Made by a program: the position numbers and the translations under genes. 5,299 nucleotides of DNA from Spirochaetota bacterium (lineage in GTDB: Bacteria; Spirochaetota; UBA4802; UBA5368), in NCBI GenBank assembly GCA_017998475.1, contig JAGODA010000231.1:1-5299 (forward strand), in the 5' to 3' direction. A model generated the notes under the pieces. The model was not told where the DNA came from, made no database searches, and saw only the letters and a program-made list of their open reading frames with translations. Positions 1 through 5,299 of this stretch are shown in pieces; the stretch's first letter is position 1; every line of letters begins with the position of its first letter.

Positions 1-964
1 CCTCGTTAGACCTGTTGTGCGCGTAGACAGTAATGTAGCCGTTTTCGTGTTTCACCACGACCATGTTCCCGTACCCGTCTTTCCATCCGCTGAAAATCAC
101 GGTTCCGTCGGCGGCGGCGTGTATCGGCGTACCCGGATCCAGGCTGATATCGATGCCGCAGTGGAACTTTCTCTTTTTGGTGAAGGGATCGCGTCGGTGG
201 CCGAAGCTCGAGGTAATCCTTCCCCGGGCCGGCCACGAGAAAGTCATCCGCGCGCGCTCCGTATCTCCGCGCGGAGCCCCGGCTACGGCCGCCGAATCTC
301 CGCGCACCGCCTTCGGAGGAGATACGGGAGCCGTCGCTCCCGGAAGGAAGAGTTTCATGCCCGGACGCAGTAGTGTCGTTATCCCGTTGTGTGTTTGTAT
401 CCTCGCCATCTTCGTCCTGTAACGCGCCGCTATGCCGCTCAGCGTATCGCCTTCGCGCACGGTATAATAGACGCCTATTCTTGATGGAACGAGTATCTTT
501 CTTCCCGGTTTCAGCGACTCGGGATTTTTAATTTCGTTGATTCCTATTATCGACCGGTGATCGGTGCCGAATTTCTTCGCGATCGACCACAGGTTGTCCC
601 CGCGCTTTATTGTGTAACCCGTCGTATGCCAGCGCGGGTCCTTTTCTTTCAACTCTTTAAGGACCGATTCCGATGAAACCGTATTTTCCTTTTTCGCGGG
701 ACGCGTCTGCGCCGCATCTTTTGCCGGCATGAAGTCGTCGTCGTAGAGGATCATCCCGTTTATCTCACCCCCCTCGTCCTCCGGGGGATTTTCAGAGTCC
801 ATCTGGAGACCTTCTATTATTATGGCGTCCTCGAGCCTGTCCGTGTCGGGTGTTTTCTGAACCGGCCGGTCGTCGTTGCGTGCGGAGAGGCTTCCATACA
901 GCGCCAGGGCGATTATCGACGCGGCCAGAATGACCGTCGGGATCGATGAAAAACGGTGGTCCAT
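1..964 (-). CDS. LysM-LysM-M23 family peptidoglycan endopeptidase, membrane-anchored (C-terminus beyond window)
   Basis: Likely zinc metallopeptidase that cuts peptide cross-links in peptidoglycan, held at the inner membrane facing the periplasm. The visible part is 321 residues. Residues 8-28 form one hydrophobic segment (signal anchor). Residues 38-80 are an acidic linker. LysM 1 spans about 116-160 (core YTIKRGDNLWSIAKKF) and LysM 2 about 165-208 (YYTVREGDTLSGIAARY). After a linker of about 30 residues, the M23 domain starts near 240 with TFSWPARGRITSSFGHR. The zinc motif HxxxD is present as H268-CGI-D272, and the catalytic His lies in YAHN (H316). The third ligand region (HLHFE-type) would fall left of position 1 and cannot be checked. 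Keeping H268 and D272 argues for an active enzyme rather than a degenerate EnvC/NlpD-type amidase activator. The ATG at 964 is preferred because the hydrophobic segment follows directly. No clear Shine-Dalgarno is visible, and hflX ends 32 nt upstream. Confidence 0.94.
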   Translation of the reverse strand, partial: MDHRFSSIPTVILAASIIALALYGSLSARNDDRPVQKTPDTDRLEDAIIIEGLQMDSENPPEDEGGEINGMILYDDDFMPAKDAAQTRPAKKENTVSSESVLKELKEKDPRWHTTGYTIKRGDNLWSIAKKFGTDHRSIIGINEIKNPESLKPGRKILVPSRIGVYYTVREGDTLSGIAARYRTKMARIQTHNGITTLLRPGMKLFLPGATAPVSPPKAVRGDSAAVAGAPRGDTERARMTFSWPARGRITSSFGHRRDPFTKKRKFHCGIDISLDPGTPIHAAADGTVIFSGWKDGYGNMVVVKHENGYITVYAHNRSNE

Positions 965-996
965 GCCTATATTTTCGGCCCGTTCGGCCCGCCGCT

Positions 997-2124
997 TTAC
1001 GATTTGGCCTTGAGAATCGAGTCGTACAGTCCGGCCATGACCCTTTTGAGTTCTTCAATTCCTTCGCCGGTCCTCGCCGAACCCGTAATAGCCTCCGGGA
1101 ACCTGGATCTCACGGCCTCCAGCGCCTCCGTTGAAGGCAGGAGATCGCATTTGTTGAAGAACAACACTGTCGGTATGTCCGAGCATTCCAGGGCGGCGAG
1201 CTCTTTTTCTACCGTCCTCATGTTACGGGACAGGTCCCTGGCCGTACTATCGACAACGTGGATGATGAAGTGCGCGTTACGAATCTCCTCGAGCGTCGAC
1301 TTGAACGACTCCACGAGGTTGGCGGGAAGGTTGTTGATAAAGCCGACCGTATCCGTGACAAGCACTTTCCTCGCGTCGTCGAGATACACGATCCGGGTAT
1401 AGGCGTCCAGGGTTGCGAAAAGGCGGTCTTCCACGAAGAGGTCGTCCCTGGCGAGAAGATTAAGCAGGGTGGATTTTCCGGCGTTCGTATACCCCGCCAC
1501 AGCGCCGCGCACCTGACCCGAGCGGCCCCTGCGTATGAGCTTCCTGTGCTCGCTTATCTCCTCGAGCCTGTCGTTCAGCTTGGCGATCCTTCGGAGGATA
1601 TGGCGGCGGTCGGTCTCCAGCATTTTTTCCCCTGGGCCGCGCGTACCGATTCCTCCGCCGAGCCGGGAGAGCACGCCGCCGAGGCCTTTCAGGCGCGGCA
1701 GGATGTACCTGAGCTGTGCGAGCTCGACCTGTATCTTCGACTCCGCGCTGCGCGCCCGCCGGGCGAAGATGTCGAGTATCACTTCCGTGCGCCCGACCAC
1801 ACGGCATTTGAAGATGGTTTCGAGGTTTCGAATCTGGGCGGGCTTTACCGCGTTCAGGTCGAATACGATGAGCCGGATGTTCTTTTCGGCGATGATTGAG
1901 GATATACGCTCGATCTGACCGCGCCCTATCAGATGGGCCGCATCGAGCGCCTGGCGCCGAAGGACGATCCGGTCGACGATGACCGCCCCCGCGGTGTCGA
2001 CGAGCATGGCGAGCTCGTCGAGGGACTGTTCGACACCGTCCTCGTCCTGGGCGCCCAGGCGTATCGCCACCAGGAGAGAGCGTTCATCGGCCGATGACGG
2101 GATCCTGTTTACCGACGCATCCAT
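997..2124 (-). CDS. hflX: GTPase HflX (ribosome-splitting/rescue factor)
   Basis: Cytoplasmic GTPase that binds the 50S subunit. In other bacteria it splits stalled 70S ribosomes after heat or antibiotic stress (family knowledge). The 375-residue length is normal. The N-terminal HflX domain (about 15-195) has the family signatures VGRTEVILDIFARRA (110-124), the helix IQVELAQLRYILPRL and the Gly-rich turn GGGIGTRGPGE (156-166). The G domain follows: G1 GYTNAGKST (211-219), G2 Thr in FATLD (236-240), G3 DTVGF (258-262), G4 NKCD (324-327) and G5 SAR (349-351). All nucleotide-binding motifs are intact, and the C-terminus ends shortly after the G domain. The ATG at 2124 lies 41 nt inside the end of the DUF192 gene. 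No better start exists before the conserved ERSLLVAI strand, and no strong Shine-Dalgarno is seen, so translational coupling is likely. The stop is TAA at 997-999. Confidence 0.97.
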   Translation of the reverse strand: MDASVNRIPSSADERSLLVAIRLGAQDEDGVEQSLDELAMLVDTAGAVIVDRIVLRRQALDAAHLIGRGQIERISSIIAEKNIRLIVFDLNAVKPAQIRNLETIFKCRVVGRTEVILDIFARRARSAESKIQVELAQLRYILPRLKGLGGVLSRLGGGIGTRGPGEKMLETDRRHILRRIAKLNDRLEEISEHRKLIRRGRSGQVRGAVAGYTNAGKSTLLNLLARDDLFVEDRLFATLDAYTRIVYLDDARKVLVTDTVGFINNLPANLVESFKSTLEEIRNAHFIIHVVDSTARDLSRNMRTVEKELAALECSDIPTVLFFNKCDLLPSTEALEAVRSRFPEAITGSARTGEGIEELKRVMAGLYDSILKAKS

Positions 2125-2563
2125 TCAATTCTATCCGGGAGCCCGGCACGATACCGTTCGCGGCGAACCAGCCCCTGTTGACCTCGAGCGCGTAGCGCGC
2201 CGGATATCTCGATGGATACGTTATTGAGGTGTCGAGCGGTTCCATGTCCTGTATGTCGCTGATCGTTCCGTTCGCGCCGATGTAGGCTATGCTGAGGGGA
2301 ACGTACGTGTTTTTCATCCAGAAATTAAGATACTGATCGCGGGTGAAAACGAACAGCATACCCGAATTTTTTTCAAGGCTTTTTCTGTGCATCAGGCCGC
2401 GCTGACGATCCATCTCGCTGGCGGCGAGCTCCACACGGAGCGGAACACGCCTGCCTTCGCGGTTGATTATGGTGATGGTGCAGGTTCGCGCCGCCGCGGG
2501 CACGGCCGGGGCCGCCATGATGACGGCGATGAGGGCTGCCGCCAGGGCCCTAGAACTGGTCAT
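2084..2563 (-). CDS. Exported DUF192 family protein
   Basis: A small DUF192 (PF02643-type) protein of unknown biochemical role, probably periplasmic. From the ATG at 2563 it has 159 residues. Residues 1-26 form a Sec signal peptide (MTSSRALAAALIAVIMAAP..., with likely cleavage near AAA-R). The DUF192 domain spans about 42-146 with its hallmark blocks RGLMHR (55-60), GMLFVF (68-73), FWMKNTYVPLSIAYI (81-95), ALEVNRGWF (125-133) and GIVPGSRIE (137-145). A longer frame opens at 2626, but that start would lie 77 nt inside the upstream barrel gene and would put a Ser/Thr-rich stretch before the signal peptide, so I reject it. The chosen start overlaps the upstream stop by 14 nt. Only a weak GAG precedes it, which suggests coupled translation. 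Two Cys (28 and 149) flank the domain and could form a disulfide. There is no lipobox before Cys28 (the preceding residues are ART). Confidence 0.9.
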   Translation of the reverse strand: MTSSRALAAALIAVIMAAPAVPAAARTCTITIINREGRRVPLRVELAASEMDRQRGLMHRKSLEKNSGMLFVFTRDQYLNFWMKNTYVPLSIAYIGANGTISDIQDMEPLDTSITYPSRYPARYALEVNRGWFAANGIVPGSRIELNGCVGKQDPVIGR

Positions 2564-3302
2564 TGTACTCGAGGCGGATGATACGGTGCGCCCGCTCACC
2601 CGACTGGAAGAGAACACCGAATTCAACGCCCATTCGTCCGAGATACGAGAAGCGTATACCCACGTTGTGGAGCCATTCGTCCGATCGCCTGAAGTCGTAG
2701 TACACGCGCTCTGTCTCGTATTTCAACACGAAGAATTCGCCGATCGGGATGTCTGCACCGATAAAATACGCCGTGTCCTCGGGCACGTAGTCCGGCTGTG
2801 TCGGCATCCGGATGCCGCCGTGGATGTGCTGTTCGTCGTCAAGGAGGTAGATGGGCTTCGTGATGACGAAGTACGGTCCGTAGATCATCCGGTTGAGTTT
2901 GTTGGCGTCATTCTCGCGCTTTCCCTGTTCTCCGATATAAAAGGAATCGTAGCCTATCGCGAACGAGATCGGGAACCGTTCCCAGCCGTCGGTGAACTTG
3001 ATCTTGGCGATCACGCCGGGGACGTTCGGCTCGGGGGCGTCCTTGCCGATCAGGTGCTGTACGTCGAAGGACGCTCCCAGGAAGAAGTTATCGTGCAGTC
3101 CGATAAGCGCTTTGAGCTCGACGCCGCCACGGTCATACCCGAGAAAAGAAAGCTGGTAGGTCCCCCGGCTTATGGTATACGCTGTCGGCGAATCGATGAC
3201 GGTCGTATTGCGGACATAGTGCTGTGCGGACGCCGCGCCGGAGGACGTTAAAACAAGGATTGAGGTAACGACAAGAACTCGAACGTAATTGAAAACGGGC
3301 AC
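2550..3302 (-). CDS. Predicted outer-membrane beta-barrel protein, family not recognised
   Basis: I do not recognise this family by name. The product is 250 residues with a signal peptide of about 26 residues (VPVFNYVRVLVVTSILVLTS followed by an ASA-Q cleavage site). The rest is rich in alternating aromatic/hydrophobic and polar residues, typical of amphipathic beta strands: GTYQLSFLGY, FFLGASFDVQHLIG, ISFAIGYDSFYIG, GPYFVITKPIYLL, AYFIGADIPIGEFFVLKYETERVYY and VGIRFSYLGRMGVEFGVLF. The last strand, IIRLEYNDQF, ends in Phe with Tyr at -5, Leu at -7 and Ile at -9, close to the C-terminal beta-signal read by the BAM complex. I chose the GTG start at 3302 because GGGGAGGGGG (3305-3314) lies 5 nt upstream of it and it begins just before the signal peptide. 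An ATG at 3347 is in frame but has no ribosome site and adds 15 Arg/Gly-rich residues. Strand count suggests a barrel of roughly 8-12 strands (inference). Role unknown. Confidence 0.75.
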   Translation of the reverse strand: MPVFNYVRVLVVTSILVLTSSGAASAQHYVRNTTVIDSPTAYTISRGTYQLSFLGYDRGGVELKALIGLHDNFFLGASFDVQHLIGKDAPEPNVPGVIAKIKFTDGWERFPISFAIGYDSFYIGEQGKRENDANKLNRMIYGPYFVITKPIYLLDDEQHIHGGIRMPTQPDYVPEDTAYFIGADIPIGEFFVLKYETERVYYDFRRSDEWLHNVGIRFSYLGRMGVEFGVLFQSGERAHRIIRLEYNDQF

Positions 3303-3304
3303 CG

Positions 3305-3314
3305 CCCCCTCCCC
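3305..3314 (-). promoter_or_regulatory. Strong Shine-Dalgarno that fixes the GTG start of the barrel gene
   Basis: The minus-strand sequence is GGGGAGGGGG. The GGAGG core (3308-3312) sits 5 nt before the GTG at 3300-3302. It is the best ribosome site in the window and decides against the in-frame ATG at 3347. Confidence 0.8.
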
Positions 3315-3322
3315 TGTCGTAC

Positions 3323-3340
3323 GGCGCGGTCCGCCGCGCC
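3323..3340 (-). other. Second inverted repeat just upstream of the barrel gene ribosome site
   Basis: Perfect 7-bp arms GGCGCGG/CCGCGCC around a 4-nt loop. The stem ends only 8 nt upstream of the GGGGAGGGGG ribosome site at 3305-3314, so folding could affect ribosome access. There is no U-run after it. Confidence 0.6.
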
Positions 3341-3362
3341 CTGGCATTTATCGCTGTATACC

Positions 3363-3394
3363 GCCGGCCCGGAGGGTGCGCGCACCCGGCCGGC
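3363..3394 (-). other. GC-rich inverted repeat, hairpin-forming
   Basis: The outer arms GCCGGCC (3363-3369) and GGCCGGC (3388-3394) enclose the perfect 14-nt palindrome GGGTGCGCGCACCC (3374-3387). In the minus-strand transcript this gives a 7-bp stem, a 4-nt bulge on the 3' side and a 5-bp stem with a CGCG loop. The sequence after it (GGTATACAGCG) has no U-run, so it is not a classical intrinsic terminator for rph. It could protect the rph mRNA 3' end or regulate the following gene. Confidence 0.7.
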
Positions 3395-3433
3395 TTCTGT
3401 TATTAGTATCGGGAGGTTCGGCGATTGAGTTTA

Positions 3434-4156
3434 TCAGAATCGCCCGCGACAGGACTTCTGCAGTTCAAAAAGCGCGCGTATGCCCGATTCGGCCATGGCG
3501 AGCATCGTGTCGAGCTCTTTCCTGGAAAACGGCCGCATTTCGCCCGTTCCCTGCACCTCGATATAGTTGAACGAGTCGTCCATCACGACATTCATGTCCA
3601 CTGTCGCGCGGGAATCCTCGGAGTACTCCAGGTCAAGTAGAGTCTCCCCGTCCACAATGCCGGCTGAAACCGCGGCGACCGCGCCTTTCAGCGGGTCCTC
3701 GGCAAGGCCCCCGCCGGCGAGAAGCAGATCGACGGCCCTTCGAAGCGCGATATACCCGCCGGTAATGGCGGCGGTCCGCGTGCCACCGTCGGCCTTCATC
3801 ACGTCGCAGTCCACAGTTATCGAAAAACCACGTAGCCTGGAAAGGTCGGCGATACTTCGCAGCGAGCGTCCCACCAGCCGCTGGATCTCAACGGAGCGGC
3901 CGTCGGGACGCATGGGCCGTTTCTCCGTCCTCGGGATGGTGGAATACGGCAGCATGGTATATTCCGCGGTAACCCAGCCCCATCCCCGGTTTGCGGCATG
4001 ATCCGGCACCGAGGTGGATACGCTCGCCACGCACAGCACGCGCGTCTCTCCCATCGTCATGAGTACGGCACCGCTTCCGGCGGTCTGAATATCGATTTCA
4101 GCGGAGAGCGGCCTCAGCTCGTCATTCGATCGGCCTTCTCTTGTCGAGTTCTTCAT
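3434..4156 (-). CDS. rph: Ribonuclease PH
   Basis: Phosphorolytic 3'-5' exoribonuclease that trims the 3' ends of tRNA precursors and other RNAs, releasing nucleoside diphosphates; it works as a hexamer in the cytoplasm (family knowledge). At 240 residues it is the usual length. Visible family blocks are GRSNDELRP (8-16), GWGWVTAEYTMLPYST (58-73), GRSVEIQRLVGRSLR (86-100) with the conserved R87, VDCDVMKADGGTRTAAITGG (115-134) with the phosphate-binding G125-T126-R127, AAVSAGIVDG (161-170), LDLEYSEDSRATVDMNVVM (174-192) with the acidic pair D181/D187, and EVQGTGEMRPFSR (200-212). Position 121 is Lys where many homologues have Gln (QADGG). The ATG at 4156 is the only reasonable start. GAAGGA abuts it directly, so the ribosome site is poorly spaced, and the start lies 35 nt inside the upstream barrel gene, which suggests coupling. 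It ends in tandem stops TGA-TAA. Confidence 0.97.
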   Translation of the reverse strand: MKNSTREGRSNDELRPLSAEIDIQTAGSGAVLMTMGETRVLCVASVSTSVPDHAANRGWGWVTAEYTMLPYSTIPRTEKRPMRPDGRSVEIQRLVGRSLRSIADLSRLRGFSITVDCDVMKADGGTRTAAITGGYIALRRAVDLLLAGGGLAEDPLKGAVAAVSAGIVDGETLLDLEYSEDSRATVDMNVVMDDSFNYIEVQGTGEMRPFSRKELDTMLAMAESGIRALFELQKSCRGRF

Positions 4157-5299
4157 TCCTTCGCTTGAGCTCCTTGAGGTACTCCAGGTCTTTTATCTTC
4201 TTTTTCACGTTTTTATGGTACGGGTTATAGTCGCGGCAGCTTCGGAACTCGTCGAGCGCGGAGTCTATGTCGTTGGCGATATAGTACTTTACCGCCTTCT
4301 GGTAATGAGCCTCCGCCTTCAGCTGGTCCTCGAACGTGATTACCTTGGGGATGAGCTTGAAGGTAATTGAAAACGAGTACACGGGCCCGAAAATTCCGGT
4401 ATCGCTGTACGACGCGTCGATGGAAAAGCCCACGTCCTTTACCGCGTAGTTGAATCCCATGCCAAGGCTGTATGTGCCCCCATCGTTGAAACGGTACCCG
4501 GTCCGAAGCGCGAGGATGTTGAAGTAGCTGAATTCGGCGCCCACGTTCGCCCGGAGGCTTTCCTCGAATCCGTAGGTAAAGTCGTACAGGTCGGAGCTGT
4601 CGATGAAATACTGCGAAAAGTCAAGGTTCAACCCGAACCAGCGCGTAAGATAATACGATGCGCCGAATCGCATGATCCTCGGAAGTTCGTCATCTTTCGC
4701 CTTCGTCCCCATGTTCTGCAGCGACATGCCGATGGTGAAGTTGCGGATCGGCGCATCGAACGGAGAGTACATGTACAGCCGCTTGAGGACACCCACGTCC
4801 GCGGCCACCGAATGAAGGGTAAGGGTGTCGATCTTCTGATGGATATACTTGATCGAACCGCCGACTTCCATAAAGCCAAGCGACTGGCCGTACGCCACGG
4901 TGAAACAGGCGTTATAGAAGGTTACGGTACCGGTTTTATTGCCGTCGACATCGATTTTATCGAACGGCGGTACCCAGAACACGGAATTGGAAAGCCCCAT
5001 GAACCCGTAAAACAGGGGAAATGCCGCGCTGATGTTCTCGAACCGGGAGTCGAGGATGAGCTCCTGGTGCATTATTGAAAGCACCGGATAACGCATCGTG
5101 CCGAGTCCCGCGGGGTTGTAGTAGATGGAATTTATATCGTCGGTGGCGGCGGTGAACGCCTCGCCCATTCCCAGAGGACGGCTTCCCACGCCGATTTCCA
5201 GGAAATCGGCGCCCGACGTGCCAACCGATCCGGCGGCGTACGCCTCGTGCCACGGCGCAAAGGCCGAAAGGGCCCATATCGCCAGCGCTGCAAGTATCG
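4122..5299 (-). CDS. PorV/UPF0164-like outer-membrane barrel protein with C-terminal TPR-like tail (N-terminus beyond window)
   Basis: 391 residues are visible; the frame is open to the right edge, so only the start and a few signal-peptide residues are missing. Visible residues 1-22 are the rest of a Sec signal peptide (ILAALAIWALSAFA... ending AYAA). Residues 26-66 carry the class signature: GTSGADFLEIGVGSRPLGMG, then EAFTAATDDINSIYYNPAGLG. This is typical of PorV/PorQ and UPF0164 proteins, which form FadL-like barrels. Amphipathic strands continue to about residue 315 (VYSFSITFKL). Residues 318-391 are not barrel: a TPR-like helix pair (AEAHYQKAVKYYIANDIDSA through YNPYHKN) and a charged Lys/Glu-rich helix (361-388) that may form a coiled coil, probably in the periplasm. 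In some lineages PorV serves type IX secretion, but no such partner is seen here, so the role is open. A GTG at 5189 could mimic a start, but it would discard the signal peptide. The stop at 4122 overlaps rph by 35 nt. Confidence 0.87.
   Translation of the reverse strand, partial: ILAALAIWALSAFAPWHEAYAAGSVGTSGADFLEIGVGSRPLGMGEAFTAATDDINSIYYNPAGLGTMRYPVLSIMHQELILDSRFENISAAFPLFYGFMGLSNSVFWVPPFDKIDVDGNKTGTVTFYNACFTVAYGQSLGFMEVGGSIKYIHQKIDTLTLHSVAADVGVLKRLYMYSPFDAPIRNFTIGMSLQNMGTKAKDDELPRIMRFGASYYLTRWFGLNLDFSQYFIDSSDLYDFTYGFEESLRANVGAEFSYFNILALRTGYRFNDGGTYSLGMGFNYAVKDVGFSIDASYSDTGIFGPVYSFSITFKLIPKVITFEDQLKAEAHYQKAVKYYIANDIDSALDEFRSCRDYNPYHKNVKKKIKDLEYLKELKRRNEELDKRRPIE
5189..5211. repeat. 23-nt near-perfect palindrome inside the PorV-like gene
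   Basis: Arms of 11 nt (CGCCGATTTCC / GGAAATCGGCG) around a single central base at 5200. In the minus-strand mRNA it can fold into a 10-bp stem with a CUG loop, about 30 codons into the gene. It encodes the conserved GADFLEIGV segment. It is the longest perfect inverted repeat I found in the window. Confidence 0.75.

Larger units (their letters stand above)
3303..3433 (-). promoter_or_regulatory. Structured intergenic leader upstream of the barrel gene
   Basis: This 131-nt gap between the rph stop and the GTG of the barrel gene is the only sizeable non-coding stretch in the window. Just past the rph TGA is a second in-frame stop (TAA, 3431-3433). The gap then holds two GC-rich inverted repeats (3363-3394 and 3323-3340) and ends in a strong ribosome site. 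I see no convincing -35/-10 pair: TACTAAT near 3402-3408 (minus strand) has no partner box. The gene may therefore be read through from rph or use a promoter I cannot recognise. Confidence 0.5.

Noticed and set aside
1258..1899. Plus-strand open frame of 213 codons inside hflX
   Set aside because: It is fully antisense to the conserved HflX domains and its translation has no family motif.
1997..2021. Inverted repeat with 9-bp arms and a 7-nt loop inside hflX
   Set aside because: Arms of this length with a free choice of loop are expected by chance about once in a window of this size, and it sits in conserved coding sequence.
2367..2373. Run of seven T as a possible terminator
   Set aside because: It lies within the DUF192 coding region, on the plus strand, with no hairpin before it.
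2480..2482. Cys28 of the DUF192 protein as a lipoprotein attachment site
   Set aside because: The residues before it are ART, not a lipobox, and an AAA-R signal-peptidase I site precedes it.
2564..2626. N-terminal extension of the DUF192 protein from an ATG at 2626
   Set aside because: It would place 21 Ser/Thr-rich residues before a normal signal peptide and lie deep inside the upstream barrel gene; the ATG at 2563 fits better.
2463..3251. Plus-strand open frame of 262 codons opposite the unassigned barrel gene and the start of DUF192
   Set aside because: It runs antisense across two genes with signal peptides and coherent folds, shows no recognisable domain and lacks a ribosome site. It is explained as a GC-rich shadow frame.
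3303..3347. ATG at 3347 as start of the barrel protein
   Set aside because: It has no Shine-Dalgarno and adds an Arg/Gly-rich 15-residue stretch before the signal peptide; the GTG at 3302 has an excellent ribosome site.
3567..4001. Plus-strand open frame of 144 codons inside rph
   Set aside because: Ser/Arg/Pro-rich translation typical of an antisense shadow; the minus strand carries unmistakable RNase PH.

Overview
The window comes from a diderm (double-membrane) bacterium with GC-rich DNA. It carries two predicted outer-membrane beta-barrel proteins, an exported DUF192 protein and a cell-wall peptidase of the LysM/M23 type. One barrel belongs to the PorV/UPF0164-like class, which was first named from spirochaetes. 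A spirochaete or another deep-branching Gram-negative lineage is therefore my best guess, but a weak one, because no taxonomic marker is decisive here.

All six genes lie on the minus strand, so transcription runs from the right edge to the left. In that order they are: a PorV/UPF0164-like barrel with a TPR-like tail, missing only its first residues (4122-5299); RNase PH, rph (3434-4156); an unassigned outer-membrane barrel protein (2550-3302); an exported DUF192 protein (2084-2563); the ribosome-associated GTPase HflX (997-2124); and a membrane-anchored LysM-LysM-M23 peptidase cut by the left edge (1-964).

The genes are packed like an operon. The first pair overlaps by 35 nt, the barrel/DUF192 pair by 14 nt and the DUF192/hflX pair by 41 nt. 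hflX and the peptidase gene are 32 nt apart. The only real gap is the 131 nt between rph and the second barrel gene. It holds two GC-rich inverted repeats and then a strong Shine-Dalgarno sequence before a GTG start. Neither repeat is followed by a U-run, so they look more like a structured leader or processing site than a classical terminator.

The block mixes RNA/ribosome maintenance (RNase PH trims RNA 3' ends, HflX rescues or splits ribosomes) with envelope building (two barrels, an exported DUF192 protein, a peptidoglycan hydrolase). No tRNA, rRNA, CRISPR array, mobile element or convincing promoter was found. Apart from the rph-barrel leader, no stretch is non-coding for more than about 130 nt. 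I see no defence or mobile system. The points most worth a second look are a near-perfect 23-nt palindrome inside the first barrel gene, the double-hairpin leader, the barrel-TPR fusion and the unassigned barrel protein.
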